64,000 bases of DNA from Tabrizicola_A sp964393035 (GTDB lineage Bacteria; Pseudomonadota; Alphaproteobacteria; Rhodobacterales; Rhodobacteraceae). The notes beneath the pieces were generated by a model. The model had not been told where the DNA came from, made no database searches, and worked only from the letters and a program-made list of their open reading frames with translations. The stretch is taken from the NCBI GenBank assembly GCA_964393035.1, contig CAYMRX010000008.1, positions 56,132 to 120,131 of the forward strand. The letters run 5' to 3'. The first letter of the stretch is position 1, and each line of letters opens with the position of its first letter. Made by a program: the position numbers and the translations under genes. Shown piece after piece: positions 32,930 to 42,563 of the stretch.

Positions 32930-34318
32930 ATGGATCCCATAGTAATTGCCGCCCTGATTTGGATGATAGCCGCGCCGGTCTTTTTGGTGCTCTGGCTCCT
33001 CGCCCGCCGAAAACTCAACAAACTGATCGCGGATACCCAGAGGGACGCTGATCTGAACCGTGCCGCGCTTACAAAGGGTGAAGCCGAGCACAATGCCACC
33101 AAGGCCAAGTATTCTTCCATCATCTCGCAAGAAGCGGAGGTTGCGCGGCTGCAGGCGATCGCGGCCACGCTGTCGACCGATATCGAGAAGCTGCGCGCCT
33201 CTTATGCCGAGAAGCGGGCGTTGTTTGATCGACTGGAGCAACAGGTCGCCGTCTATGATGAACGTTTGGCCTTTGCCGAACTTGGGGTCTATGAACCCCA
33301 TTTCGATTACACCGACAGCGAAGCCTTCAAGGCGAGCATTGTCGCAGTGCGCGACCGCCAAAAGGCGATGATCTCAGCCAAACGGGCGACGATCTGTCCG
33401 ACGGAGTGGGCCGTTGAGGGCAGCAAGGCCAAAGGTCAGACCATGATCAACCGCCAGACCCGGCTGACCATGCGTGCCTTCAACAACGAGTGTGAAGCTG
33501 CGATTGCAAATGTCCGCTGGAACAATGTGGTTGCCATGGAAAAGCGCATTCATGCGGCTGCGAGTTCAATCGACAAGGAAAACACCTCGCTCAATCTGAC
33601 CTTGAACGATGGCTATGTCGCGCTGAAGATCGAGGAATTGCGGCTGACCCACGAATACCGTGAGCGCCTAAAGGCTGAAAAGGAAGAGCGCACCGACATG
33701 GCGCGTGCTGAACGCGAGGAGAAAAAGTTGATCGCAGAGGCTGAGGCCGCAGAACGCGAAGAGGCCAAGTATCAAGCCCTGCTCGAGAAGGCGCGCAAAG
33801 AAGCCAACGGTGATGGCAACCTGAAACGCATTGAAGAATTGGAAGCGGCCCTTGCTGAGGCACATGCTGCCAGCGAGCGCGCGCGGGCCATGGCCGAAAT
33901 GACGCGCTCTGGCTATGTCTACATCATTTCCAATGTCGGATCCTTCGGTGAGGACGTCGTGAAAATCGGACTGACCCGCAGGCTCGATCCCGATGACCGG
34001 GTGCGCGAACTTGGCGATGCCAGCGTTCCGTTCAGTTTTGACACCCATGCCATGATCTACAGTGATGCGGCGCCCGCTTTGGAGTTTGCCCTTCACAAAG
34101 AATTTGCTGATCGTCGGATCAACATGTCGAACTTCCGAAAGGAATTTTTCCGAGTGTCTCTCGACGAAGTAGAGGAGGCCGTCGCCCGTCTTGCACCCGA
34201 CGCCAGCTTCTTCAAGGATCGGGAAGCGCAGGAGTGGCACGAAACAATGGCACGGCGCAACGTCGAGCTCTTGGATCTTCAATCTGCCGCCGCGAAAAGT
34301 CTGCCAGCATCGATCTGA
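32930..34318 (+). CDS. Membrane-anchored DUF4041/GIY-YIG (T5orf172) protein
   Basis: A 462-residue protein. One N-terminal membrane segment (residues 4-25) is followed by a basic stretch and a coiled coil to about residue 110, then a DUF4041-like region (110-215), a second long charged coiled coil (220-320), and a C-terminal T5orf172-type GIY-YIG domain with SGYVYIISN near residue 325, VKIGLTRRLDPDDRVREL, and a conserved E in ALEFALHKEF. Proteins of this layout occur in phages and defence islands, where the nuclease domain would cut DNA near the membrane. It is a single gene with its own promoter region. The anchor makes it stand out as a possible barrier to entering DNA. Confidence 0.8.
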   Translation: MDPIVIAALIWMIAAPVFLVLWLLARRKLNKLIADTQRDADLNRAALTKGEAEHNATKAKYSSIISQEAEVARLQAIAATLSTDIEKLRASYAEKRALFDRLEQQVAVYDERLAFAELGVYEPHFDYTDSEAFKASIVAVRDRQKAMISAKRATICPTEWAVEGSKAKGQTMINRQTRLTMRAFNNECEAAIANVRWNNVVAMEKRIHAAASSIDKENTSLNLTLNDGYVALKIEELRLTHEYRERLKAEKEERTDMARAEREEKKLIAEAEAAEREEAKYQALLEKARKEANGDGNLKRIEELEAALAEAHAASERARAMAEMTRSGYVYIISNVGSFGEDVVKIGLTRRLDPDDRVRELGDASVPFSFDTHAMIYSDAAPALEFALHKEFADRRINMSNFRKEFFRVSLDEVEEAVARLAPDASFFKDREAQEWHETMARRNVELLDLQSAAAKSLPASI

Positions 34319-34370
34319 TGTCTGGCGACTATCCGCAGCAAAGCGGCAGACGATGGAAGAGACAGGGGGC

Positions 34371-35306
34371 TCACGCCCCCTTTTCGAACTTCAGAACCGG
34401 GATGCCCAGCTTTTTGGCCTTGTCGGCGAGGTTTTCCTGGATGCCATTGCCCGGGAAGACGAGAACGCCCACGGGCAGCACGTCCAGCATGGCGTCATTA
34501 CGCTTGAAGGGTGCGGCCTTGGCGTGCTTGGTCCAATCGGGCTTGAAGGCTACTTGCGTGACCTTGCGGGCTTCGGCCCATTTAGCGGCGATGAGTTCAG
34601 CACCCTTGGGGCTGCCACCGTGCAGGAGAACCATGTCGGGATATTTAGTCTGGACCTGGTCGAGTTTGCCCCAGATCAGTCGGTGATCGTTGAAATCGGT
34701 CCCACCGGTGAAGGCAATCTTGGTGCCTTGGGGCAGCATCACTTCGGTTTCCGAGCGGCGCTTGGCGGCCAGGAAATCGCGGCTATCGATCAGGGCTGCC
34801 GTCAGGTGCTTGTGGTTCACCATCGAACCAGAGCGCGGCCGCCAGATCGAACCGGTATGAAGCTCAAACGCCTCGGCGCTGCGGTCGCGGAAGGCTTCGA
34901 GACAATGCCGCCGTTCGACAAGGCTGGTGCCTTCGGCCGTCAGGCGCTCAAGCTCGGTGGATTTCACCTCGGAGCCGTCCTGTTCGCGCTGCAGGCGGTG
35001 TTGGGCCACTTCGTTGTCATCGAGCAAGCGTTCCGTGCGGGCGGCGGCTCGGTGGAAGAGGTTGACTTGACCCCAGAGCAATTCTTCGAGGTCGGGTTCC
35101 ATGCGGGTGTTGCCAAGGGTTGCGACGAGGGCATCGAAGATATCGCTGACCGCGTCGATGAGGCGCTCGGGCTCGGGCATCGGGCGCAGATCGACCTCGT
35201 CCTGGAAGGCACGGGTGCCGTAGAGCTGAAGCTCCTGAAGCGCCCAGGCGGTCTGGGAAAGGGCGGGGCTGCGGTCGAAATCCTCGCTCTGGAATTGGGT
35301 CGTCAT
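34371..35306 (-). CDS. DUF2493 (SLOG-fold) domain protein
   Basis: A 311-residue protein. The N-terminal 150 residues are helical and acidic. The C-terminal 120 residues are a DUF2493 domain of the SLOG superfamily: IAFTGGTDFNDH near residue 195, LLHGGSPKGAE, FKPDWTKH and AAPFKRNDAML. SLOG proteins bind nucleotides or related ligands. Such genes recur in the housekeeping block of alphaproteobacterial conjugative elements. The start at 35306 is preceded by GGAGG; longer forms run into the insertion sequence. The upstream region was split by the IS110-type element. Confidence 0.8.
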   Translation of the reverse strand: MTTQFQSEDFDRSPALSQTAWALQELQLYGTRAFQDEVDLRPMPEPERLIDAVSDIFDALVATLGNTRMEPDLEELLWGQVNLFHRAAARTERLLDDNEVAQHRLQREQDGSEVKSTELERLTAEGTSLVERRHCLEAFRDRSAEAFELHTGSIWRPRSGSMVNHKHLTAALIDSRDFLAAKRRSETEVMLPQGTKIAFTGGTDFNDHRLIWGKLDQVQTKYPDMVLLHGGSPKGAELIAAKWAEARKVTQVAFKPDWTKHAKAAPFKRNDAMLDVLPVGVLVFPGNGIQENLADKAKKLGIPVLKFEKGA

Positions 35307-35520
35307 GGTCTTTTGCCTCCGGCTGCTCAGGCCCGCGCGACATCCCGCGCGGCCTTCATGGGCGTAGAGCGCTGTCACTGGGGACGCCCCTTCACCCCCT
35401 CTTTGGGGCCGGAACGCATGTGGAGGAGGACGGGGGGCGGCTGATTTGATGATGTGGACACCCCCACCCCAACCGTCGAATCTGGTTTCAACGGTTCCCT
35501 GGAAGAAGGAGTGGTTGGAT

Positions 35521-36549
35521 ATGTCCGGAATGATCATTGGCCTCGATCTCGCGAAGAGCGTTTTCCAAGTTCACGCTGTCGACGCAGAAGGAAAAGTTGT
35601 CATCACCCGCAAGGTGCGGCGCTCCCAGATGCTCGAGTTTTTTGCGAGGCTGGAACCGTGCCTGGTTGGCATGGAGGCGTGCCCCTCCGCGCACCATTGG
35701 GCGCGGGAGCTTTCTGCCTTGGGCCACGAAGTCCGGTTGATGGTCGCGTCCTACGTGAAACCCTATGTCAAGCGCCAGAAGAACGACATGGTCGACGCCG
35801 AAGCCATCTGCGAGGCGGTGACCAGGCCGACCATGCGGTTCGTCCCAATCAAATCTGAATCGCAGCAGGCCATTCTCATGGTCCACAAGACCCGCGCTCT
35901 GTTGGTCCGCCAAAGAACAATGCTTGTTAACGCCATGCGCGGCCATCTCACCGAGATGGGCGTCGTAGCGCCAAAGGGGATCAGACGGCATGCCGATCTC
36001 GTCGAGCGGGTGCTTGCACACGGCGCAGACGAGATCGACCTGCCGCCGCTCGTGCGTGACATTGTGTTTTCCTCTGCCCGGCAGATCGGCTCCTTGAATG
36101 CCGAGATAAAGGAGCTTGAGAGGAAAATCCTGGAATGGCACCGCACGAGCGAAGCCAGCCAACGGCTGGCGACGATCCCTGGCGTCGGCGTGATCACCGC
36201 ATCCGCAATGGCGGCCACTGTCGTGGACCCTGCTGCCTTCAGATCGGGACGAGACCTAGCCGCATGGCTCGGCCTGACGCCACGATCTAACTCATCCGGT
36301 GGCAAGGAACGGTTGGGACGGATCACGAAAGCAGGAAACCGATATTTGAGAACCTTGCTTGTCATCGGGGCGACAGCTGTCGTCGGTTTCTCGAGACGAA
36401 CAACCGAGGGGCCATTGATGAGCTGGGTCAGAAAGCTCCTCCAGGCCAAATCTGCACGCCTGACAACGGTGGCCTTAGCCAACAAGATGGCACGGATCTG
36501 CTGGGCGGTAATGGCACACAAGACCGTCTACGGAGAAGCAGCCGCATAA
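35521..36549 (+). CDS. IS110-family transposase (DEDD recombinase)
   Basis: A 342-residue recombinase. The N-terminal DEDD (RuvC-like) domain shows IIGLDLAK near residue 6, GMEACPSAHHWAREL near 57 and KNDMVDAEAICEA near 92; the C-terminal Tnp_IS110-type domain carries the conserved serine region with ATIPGVGVITASAMAA and FRSGRDLAAWLGLTPR, then SSGGKERLGRITKAGNRYLR. It cuts and rejoins DNA guided by an RNA made from the element's non-coding end. The frame is intact, so the element may be active. The start at 35521 follows AAGGAG. Confidence 0.93.
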   Translation: MSGMIIGLDLAKSVFQVHAVDAEGKVVITRKVRRSQMLEFFARLEPCLVGMEACPSAHHWARELSALGHEVRLMVASYVKPYVKRQKNDMVDAEAICEAVTRPTMRFVPIKSESQQAILMVHKTRALLVRQRTMLVNAMRGHLTEMGVVAPKGIRRHADLVERVLAHGADEIDLPPLVRDIVFSSARQIGSLNAEIKELERKILEWHRTSEASQRLATIPGVGVITASAMAATVVDPAAFRSGRDLAAWLGLTPRSNSSGGKERLGRITKAGNRYLRTLLVIGATAVVGFSRRTTEGPLMSWVRKLLQAKSARLTTVALANKMARICWAVMAHKTVYGEAAA

Positions 36550-36789
36550 GTCACGACGCACTAGCGTCACAACAGTTCGGAGGGTCTGCCCAAGAAGCGT
36601 GATGACTACCGGTTTTGCCGGGGATCAGGAAAACCCGTTCGCGAGGCAGCGCTGAAAAGCGCGATGTTTTGATAGGGACCATGATCCGCGGATATCATCA
36701 GGGCCCGCGGCCATCCGGCCGCACTACGAGGCCGGACATATGCAAGCACCCAACCGGATTCGACACGCATTGAGGAAAGACTTGACGAA
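36550..36789 (+). ncRNA. Candidate bridge/seek RNA region of the IS110-type element
   Basis: The 240 bases between transposase stop and right repeat hold no gene. In IS1111-group elements this end encodes the guide RNA that pairs with target and donor DNA. Local pairing is seen, for instance TACCGGTTTTGCCGGGGATC and CGGCCATCCGGCCG. The assignment is by position and family knowledge; loop sequences matching the present flanks were not worked out. Confidence 0.35.
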
Positions 36790-37026
36790 GGGGGTGTCCA
36801 CATATGTCTCGCGATGCAAAGGCGGGGCTCGTCCCCGCCGGCGGAAATCAGTTGCCCTCCGTCCTTGAAGGGGCGGCCCCTTTGACGGCCGCCTGCCCAT
36901 CTCTTGAAGGACGTGCGGGTGTCGGGTGGGTTCGAAAGCCGGGATGCGGGGAAAAGACGCGACCCGGTTACTCTAGCGATCCTTGACCCCTGCCCCGCTC
37001 CCTGACTGGCTTTGCGCTTTGAGAGC

Positions 37027-38058
37027 TCAGATCGTCAGCCGATGCTGATCCTTGGGGTCGATCTGCTCTGCCAGATGCTGGCGCAGCGCCTCAACGCCGT
37101 GGGCACGGAGATCATCGTTGAAATCCCCGAGCTGCGGCTCAAGCACCCGTACGGCAATCCCGGCCTCGATTGCTCTGGCGGTCAATCTTTCCGCCGCGCG
37201 CTGCCCCGCCGGATCGCGGTCGATGGCGATGTAGAGGCGCTGCAATCCATCCGGCAATTGGACGGCTCCGAGATGCCCCGACGAGAGCGCCGCCCAGACG
37301 GGCAAAGAAGGCGCCGCCTCGCGTACGGAGAGCATTGTCTCGATGCCTTCGCCTACCACGAGGGTTTGATCTGCATGAACGATCCTGACGGCATTGCCAA
37401 GAAGGTGACCCATAGCCCGACGCGGTGTGTCGACAGCCGCCTTATCCTGTCCGTCAGGCGCCAACCAAGTACGATGTACGCCCTGCAAGGCCCCTGCCCC
37501 ATCGGTGACCGCTGCGATCATCGCAGGTCTGGGAACAGGCTTGGTCTGGCCCTCATCCCGATGCCAGCACTTCGGGTGGAAGCGCAGGGCCGCGCTCGGC
37601 ACCGCTTTGGTGATGCCCCGGGTGCGCAGGTAGACCTCGGCCAGTGAACCCGCCAAAGGCAGCGAGGCCGCAAACAAACGCGATGCCGCTGCGGGTGTAC
37701 CCGAGGGGGATTTTCGGCTGCGTGGGGAATTGGCATCCGGGAGAACCGGCTGCGGACGGCCAAGATGCACCCGGGCCTCGGCCAGAAGATCGGGAAAGCG
37801 TGTGATCCCCGTGCGTTCGCGAATGATGTCGAGGAGATCGCCATGTTCACCGGTCGCGCTGTCGGTGAATTTCCCGGCGGCACCCGGCCCCGAGGTGGGA
37901 CCGGTCAGCCTGACGAACAGCGAGCGGCCCGGATTGTTTTGCAGATCACCGACCATCCAGTAAGAACCTTCCCGCCTACCGGCGGGAAGATAATGGCGGC
38001 AAACGCTTTCGGCATTTTGCGAGAGATCCCGCAGCAGATCTTCTGTTTCCAATGACAT
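37027..38058 (-). CDS. Toprim-domain (primase/DUF7146-like) protein
   Basis: A 343-residue protein. An N-terminal region with GSYWMVGDLQ and DSATGEHGDLLDII resembles the DUF7146 domain of plasmid primase-like proteins. The C-terminal toprim domain shows the metal-binding glutamate in VVGEGIETMLS near residue 225 and the DxD in YIAIDRDPAGQRAA near residue 272. It may prime or process DNA on the element after transfer. The start at 38058 lies just downstream of the strawberry-notch stop, so the two form one unit with it first. Confidence 0.82.
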   Translation of the reverse strand: MSLETEDLLRDLSQNAESVCRHYLPAGRREGSYWMVGDLQNNPGRSLFVRLTGPTSGPGAAGKFTDSATGEHGDLLDIIRERTGITRFPDLLAEARVHLGRPQPVLPDANSPRSRKSPSGTPAAASRLFAASLPLAGSLAEVYLRTRGITKAVPSAALRFHPKCWHRDEGQTKPVPRPAMIAAVTDGAGALQGVHRTWLAPDGQDKAAVDTPRRAMGHLLGNAVRIVHADQTLVVGEGIETMLSVREAAPSLPVWAALSSGHLGAVQLPDGLQRLYIAIDRDPAGQRAAERLTARAIEAGIAVRVLEPQLGDFNDDLRAHGVEALRQHLAEQIDPKDQHRLTI

Positions 38059-38069
38059 GGCACACACGA

Positions 38070-41000
38070 TTAACAACCTTTGCGTGCATGTAGGCCCTGG
38101 ATGGGGAAACGTGCAAGCAGGTGATCGAGCACTTTCACACCGCTTGAATCCGTCGGGCAGAAGAGGCGCAGTTTCCAGGCGATTATTTCCGAGAAAAAGC
38201 CATCGGCCTTGAGCCGGTCCTTCTGCGCTTCCGTGAAACCGGAAAGCTCGATCCGGTTGATCCCCATGACGCGGGAGCGTTGCAACTCGATTCCTTCAGT
38301 CAGCCGCACCACGGTCTTGCCCTCCAGAATGAGGGCATGCACCTGCGCCGCGGAAAGCTTCGGCGCCTCATCCGCGAGCGTGGTCGCGACCCAGGCGGGC
38401 GAGACACGGCGACCAATGATGCGTTGGCCGTCATCGGTTTGGAGCCGGTAGACACGGGTTTCGTCTTGGGGGAGTTGCTTCCAGATTGGCAACAGAAGCC
38501 CCGCGACGATGTGCAGCGAGGATTCCGAGAACTCCGGCACTTCAGCCAGTTCCGCAGTCCAGGCGGCGGCGAAGGCCGTGCGATCAGCCTCTAGCCAGTG
38601 TGTGTCCTCCATCATCTTGACCGGAAACGTGTGGGTTTCCGTTGGCCGGATCAGGCGCAGGCGCGGCTCAATGGTGCCGTCGTCCAGCATCAGGCTGGTG
38701 GCAGGCACCTGCACGGCGGCCCGGCCCGAGCGGCTGTTGACCAGGAGCCGTGCCTTCGGGTCATCAAGCCAGTCCAGCGCATCGGCCAGCGAGGTCGGCG
38801 TGTTGCGCCGCTTTTCCGCGATGGTCAGGAGCTGGGTTTCGGCACCGGAGCCAGGATGGGTGTAGATCACCCGCGCATCCGTGACGCGGAAGCTCTCGGC
38901 GCGGAGCGTTTCGAGCCCGAGGTCGTAGACCCCGGCAGCGATGGCCCCTTCGATCCGCTGATCGAGCAGTTCCTCGAAGGCGGAGAACAACACCGCCTGC
39001 ATATGAATCGTCAGCGCCAGCAGGCGATTGAGGAAGGTTGTGATTGGGGGCAGGTCATCCTTCAGCCCGTTGTCATCAGTCAGGCTGAGGCCGGTGGCGT
39101 CTTCGAAGGCCCCGAGTGAACAACCCGCTACATCGCCGCGATAGAGGCGGCGATAAAGCTGACGCAGTGCGTCGCGGGCATAGAGGCTCTCGAGGTTGTC
39201 CTCGGGGCGGAACAGCCCCTGCCCGCCGGTCTGGCGTTGGCCCCGTGTGATCGCCCCGAGCGTGTCAAGGCGACGTGCGATGGTCGACAGGAACCGCTTT
39301 TCCGCTTTCACATCGGTGGCGACGGGCCGGAAGAGCGGTGGCTGCGCCTGGTTGGTGCGGTTGGTGCGACCAAGGCCCTGGATCGCCGCGTCTGCCTTCC
39401 AACCGGGTTCCAGCAGATAGTGCACCCGCAGGCGCTGGTTTTTCGCACTGAGATCGGCGTGATAGCTGCGCCCCGTGCCACCGGCATCAGAGAAGATCAG
39501 AATGCGCTTCTGGTCGTCCATGAAAGCGGCGGTTTCCGCGAGGTTGGCAGAGACCGCGCGACTTTCCACGACAAGCCGCGCGGCATGCCCTTCGCCCTTG
39601 CGCACGATGCGGCGCGAGCGGCCTGTGACCTCGGCCACGAGGTCGGTGCCGAAGCGCTGGACGATCTGATCCAGCGCCCCGGGCACGGGCGGGAGTGATG
39701 CCAGCTTCTCGATCAGCGCGTCGCGCCTGCGGGTGGCCTCGCGGCATTCCATTGGTTGGCCGTCACGGACCACGGGTCGCGACGACAGTTTGCCCTCGCT
39801 GTCGGTGAAGGGCTCATAGAGCTGCACCGGAAAGGAATGGGCAAGGTAGTCGAGGACGTATTCCCGCGGGGTGATGTCGACGCGGATATCATTCCACTCG
39901 TCGGTCGGGATGTCCGAGAGGCGACGTTCCATCAGCGCCTCGCCGGTCGAGACGATCTGGATGACGGCAGAATGCCCTGCAACCAGATCGGCGTCGATCG
40001 AAGCGATCAGGGTGGGGGTTTTCATCGAGGTCAGCAGATGGCCGAAGAAGCGCTGCTTGGCGGACTCGAAGGCCGAACGCGCGGCGGACTTGGCCTGCCG
40101 GTTGAGGGTGCCGCCGCTGTCGCCTGTGATATTGGCAGCCTCCATCGCTGCCGCAAGGTTGTTGTGGATGATGGCGAAAGCCCCGGCATAGGCATCATAG
40201 ATGGCACGCTGCTCCGGATTGAGGGGATGTTCGACCAGTTCATATTCGACGCCGTCGTAGGACAGCGACCGCGCGGTGTAGAGGCCGAGGGCGCGGAGAT
40301 CTCGGGCCAGCACTTCCATGGCCGCGACTCCGCCCGCCTCGATGGCCTCGACGAACTCGGCGCGGGTCGCGAAGGGGAAATCTTCGCCGCCCCAGAGGCC
40401 GAGCCGCTGCGCATAGGCGAGGTTGTGAACTGAGGTCGCCCCGGTGGCTGAGACATAGACCACGCGCGCATTCGGTAGCTTGTGCTGCAGGCGCAGGCCT
40501 GCCCTGCCCTGCTGCGAGGCCTCAGTGTCGCCACGCTCGCCCTTCGAGCCGGCGGCATTGGCCATCGCGTGGCTTTCATCGAAGATGATGACACCATCGA
40601 AGTCGACCCCGAGCCAGTCCGCGATCTGGTCGACGCGGGATTTCTTGGCGCCCCGTTCCTCGGAACGTAGCGTGGCGTAGGTGGTGAAGAGGATGCCTTC
40701 GGCGAGCGGGATGTCGCGGCCTTGCGCGAAGCGCGACAGGGGCGTCACCAGCAATCGCTCCTGGCCAAGCGCTGACCAGTCGCGCTGCGCGTCTTCCAAG
40801 AGCTTGTCGCTTTTTGACACCCAAAGGGCTTTGCGTCGGCCTTTGCTCCAATTGTCGAGCAGCACGCCAGCCGACTGGCGGCCCTTGCCCGCCCCGGTGC
40901 CATCGCCAAGGAAGAATCCACGACGGAAACGGATGGCGTCAGGGGCACCATCGGGCGCGGCCGAAACCATGTCGCCGGTCTCATCGACGGTCCAGGATCC

Positions 41001-42446
41001 CGCGAGATACGCGCCGTGCGCTTCACCAGCGTAGATCACGGTCTCCAGCTGCGCGTCGGAGAGCAGGCCGTCGCGCAGGACGGCGGCCGGCAGTTTCGGA
41101 CGGTAGGAAGGTTTTGGGGGCGCGACCGAGGCCATGGCCGCCGATTGCACCAGCTTGGTCGGGTGCGGTTCCGCCCCAGGGATTGCGATCGCCTGCAGGC
41201 GGAAGGTCTCATAAATGGCATCCGACAGGCGCGCAGTATCATCGTTGTCGCGCCCCTCGCGCAGGGTGTAGGCGAGGTCTTCGGCCTCGATCTTAGCGAT
41301 GGCTTGCGCGGGTTGGGCCGCGGAAGTCGCGCGAGATATGCCAATGGCCTTGCGCGTAGATGGGGCAGAGTTTCCCGCGAAGAGGGAAGAACGGCGCTGA
41401 CTTGCCGTTGCGGCCTGATCCGACTCAAAGCGTGGCGGAACGTCAGCGGTGATCCGGGAGAGGAGATGCGCTACATCCGGAGAGGCCAGCTGGCGCAAGT
41501 CAGCCGTGACACCACCCATTTCGCCACCACGGCATTTGTCGAAGACCGAAATCCGGGTCTCGAAAGTGGTACCATGCTTGGCGAAAGCCGCCCCCGACAC
41601 TGCGCCGGTGAAAACCAGATGCGCGGACTCGGTTAGGCGGGCAAAGGTTTCCACCCAGGTGGGCGCATCGGGCGCGAAACCAGCCCCTGTGATGGCGACG
41701 AGCCGTCCGCCGGGGGCCAGACGCGCGAGGGCCGAGCGCAAATGTCGGGCCGTCGCTTCGGTGGTGCGGGTATCAACATGGGCCACCGCCGAAAATGGCG
41801 GGTTCATCAGGATGACGCTCGGGCGCAGTCCTGCCTCGAGATGATCGTCGATCTGGGCGGCGTCGAAGGTGGTGACCGGACGGCCCGGGAACAGGCGGCG
41901 CAGAAGATCGGCACGCGTGTCAGCCAACTCGTTCAGCGTGAGGCTGCCACCCGCGATCTCGGCGAGGATCGCCAGAAGCCCGGTCCCGGCCGAAGGCTCG
42001 AGGACCAAGTCCGCGTGGGTGATCTTTGCGGCGGCCAAAGCCGTAAGCCCCATGGGCAGCGGCGTCGAGAATTGCTGGAATCGCTCCATTTCTTCAGACC
42101 GTCGCGTATGGGTTGGCAGAAGCCCCGAAACTTTGGCGAAGATCGGCATCAGTGCGGCAAGTGATCCAGCCCGCGCCAGCAGGGCGCGGCCGAATTTCCG
42201 CAGGAAGAGGACAAGTGCCACCTCGCCCGCCTCATAGGCCAGTTTCCAATCCCAGGCGCCCATCGCATCGGAGCCGCCGAAGGCACGCTCCATCTCGAGG
42301 CGCAGGCGCAGCGCGTCGATCTGGAAGCCCTGCGCCAGATCGGGCTGCAGGGCCTCGGCCACGGCAAGGATCGCGGCGGCAGGATCAGGCAGGACAGGAA
42401 CAACGACCGGCGTCAGCACGGTCGGGATCAGCGGTTGAAACGTCAT
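38070..42446 (-). CDS. Strawberry-notch-type helicase with N-terminal methyltransferase-like domain
   Basis: A 1458-residue protein. Residues about 130-330 form an adenine-methyltransferase-like fold with LEPSAGTGLLA and the NPPF motif. A superfamily 2 helicase follows: DGTGAGKGRQSAG near residue 520, LFTTYATLRSEERG, the DEAH-variant FDESH near 625, VYVSATGATS near 670, and in the second RecA lobe GLGRTNRTNQAQPP near 1070. The last 350 residues are the strawberry-notch C-terminal region. Such methyltransferase-helicase proteins are frequent on alphaproteobacterial conjugative elements and phages and are thought to protect or remodel incoming DNA. The ATG is preceded by a structured leader. 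Confidence 0.9.
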   Translation of the reverse strand: MTFQPLIPTVLTPVVVPVLPDPAAAILAVAEALQPDLAQGFQIDALRLRLEMERAFGGSDAMGAWDWKLAYEAGEVALVLFLRKFGRALLARAGSLAALMPIFAKVSGLLPTHTRRSEEMERFQQFSTPLPMGLTALAAAKITHADLVLEPSAGTGLLAILAEIAGGSLTLNELADTRADLLRRLFPGRPVTTFDAAQIDDHLEAGLRPSVILMNPPFSAVAHVDTRTTEATARHLRSALARLAPGGRLVAITGAGFAPDAPTWVETFARLTESAHLVFTGAVSGAAFAKHGTTFETRISVFDKCRGGEMGGVTADLRQLASPDVAHLLSRITADVPPRFESDQAATASQRRSSLFAGNSAPSTRKAIGISRATSAAQPAQAIAKIEAEDLAYTLREGRDNDDTARLSDAIYETFRLQAIAIPGAEPHPTKLVQSAAMASVAPPKPSYRPKLPAAVLRDGLLSDAQLETVIYAGEAHGAYLAGSWTVDETGDMVSAAPDGAPDAIRFRRGFFLGDGTGAGKGRQSAGVLLDNWSKGRRKALWVSKSDKLLEDAQRDWSALGQERLLVTPLSRFAQGRDIPLAEGILFTTYATLRSEERGAKKSRVDQIADWLGVDFDGVIIFDESHAMANAAGSKGERGDTEASQQGRAGLRLQHKLPNARVVYVSATGATSVHNLAYAQRLGLWGGEDFPFATRAEFVEAIEAGGVAAMEVLARDLRALGLYTARSLSYDGVEYELVEHPLNPEQRAIYDAYAGAFAIIHNNLAAAMEAANITGDSGGTLNRQAKSAARSAFESAKQRFFGHLLTSMKTPTLIASIDADLVAGHSAVIQIVSTGEALMERRLSDIPTDEWNDIRVDITPREYVLDYLAHSFPVQLYEPFTDSEGKLSSRPVVRDGQPMECREATRRRDALIEKLASLPPVPGALDQIVQRFGTDLVAEVTGRSRRIVRKGEGHAARLVVESRAVSANLAETAAFMDDQKRILIFSDAGGTGRSYHADLSAKNQRLRVHYLLEPGWKADAAIQGLGRTNRTNQAQPPLFRPVATDVKAEKRFLSTIARRLDTLGAITRGQRQTGGQGLFRPEDNLESLYARDALRQLYRRLYRGDVAGCSLGAFEDATGLSLTDDNGLKDDLPPITTFLNRLLALTIHMQAVLFSAFEELLDQRIEGAIAAGVYDLGLETLRAESFRVTDARVIYTHPGSGAETQLLTIAEKRRNTPTSLADALDWLDDPKARLLVNSRSGRAAVQVPATSLMLDDGTIEPRLRLIRPTETHTFPVKMMEDTHWLEADRTAFAAAWTAELAEVPEFSESSLHIVAGLLLPIWKQLPQDETRVYRLQTDDGQRIIGRRVSPAWVATTLADEAPKLSAAQVHALILEGKTVVRLTEGIELQRSRVMGINRIELSGFTEAQKDRLKADGFFSEIIAWKLRLFCPTDSSGVKVLDHLLARFPIQGLHARKGC

Positions 42447-42545
42447 TGGAACACCTCAGGTAGGGGAAAACGGTGAGCCGAAGGCGCTCTCGCGCAGCCT
42501 TCCAGCTCCTCCTGCCCCAACCTGCCTCTGCCTCTCGGATCTCGA
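42447..42545 (-). promoter_or_regulatory. Structured leader of the strawberry-notch gene
   Basis: Read on the gene's strand, a purine block GAGAGGCAGAGG followed by GGGGCAGG comes first, then a hairpin with GCGC-GAGA-GCGC closed by AAGGC/CCTT, then CGGCTC and the start codon. Leaders before 46136 and 46754 share parts of this pattern: the GAGAGGCAGAGG block at 46136, and a hairpin with a GAGA-type loop at both. Confidence 0.4.
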
Positions 42546-42563
42546 TCCTTGGCAGAGCGGTGG

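Larger units (their letters stand above)
35455..36802 (+). mobile_element. IS110/IS1111-type insertion sequence, complete
   Basis: Inverted repeats TGTGGACACCCCC (35455-35467) and GGGGGTGTCCACA (36790-36802) are a perfect 13-base match and enclose one transposase gene, giving 1348 bp. IS110-family elements lack classical target duplications, and none was seen. The transposase begins 66 bases from the left end and leaves 240 non-coding bases on the right, an arrangement typical of the IS1111 group. It lies in the leader between the toprim gene and the DUF2493 gene, interrupting no protein. Confidence 0.85.

Noticed and set aside
34191..35444. A 417-codon open frame on the + strand over the DUF2493 gene
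   Set aside because: The minus-strand product has clear SLOG motifs; the + frame has none and begins inside the GIY-YIG gene.
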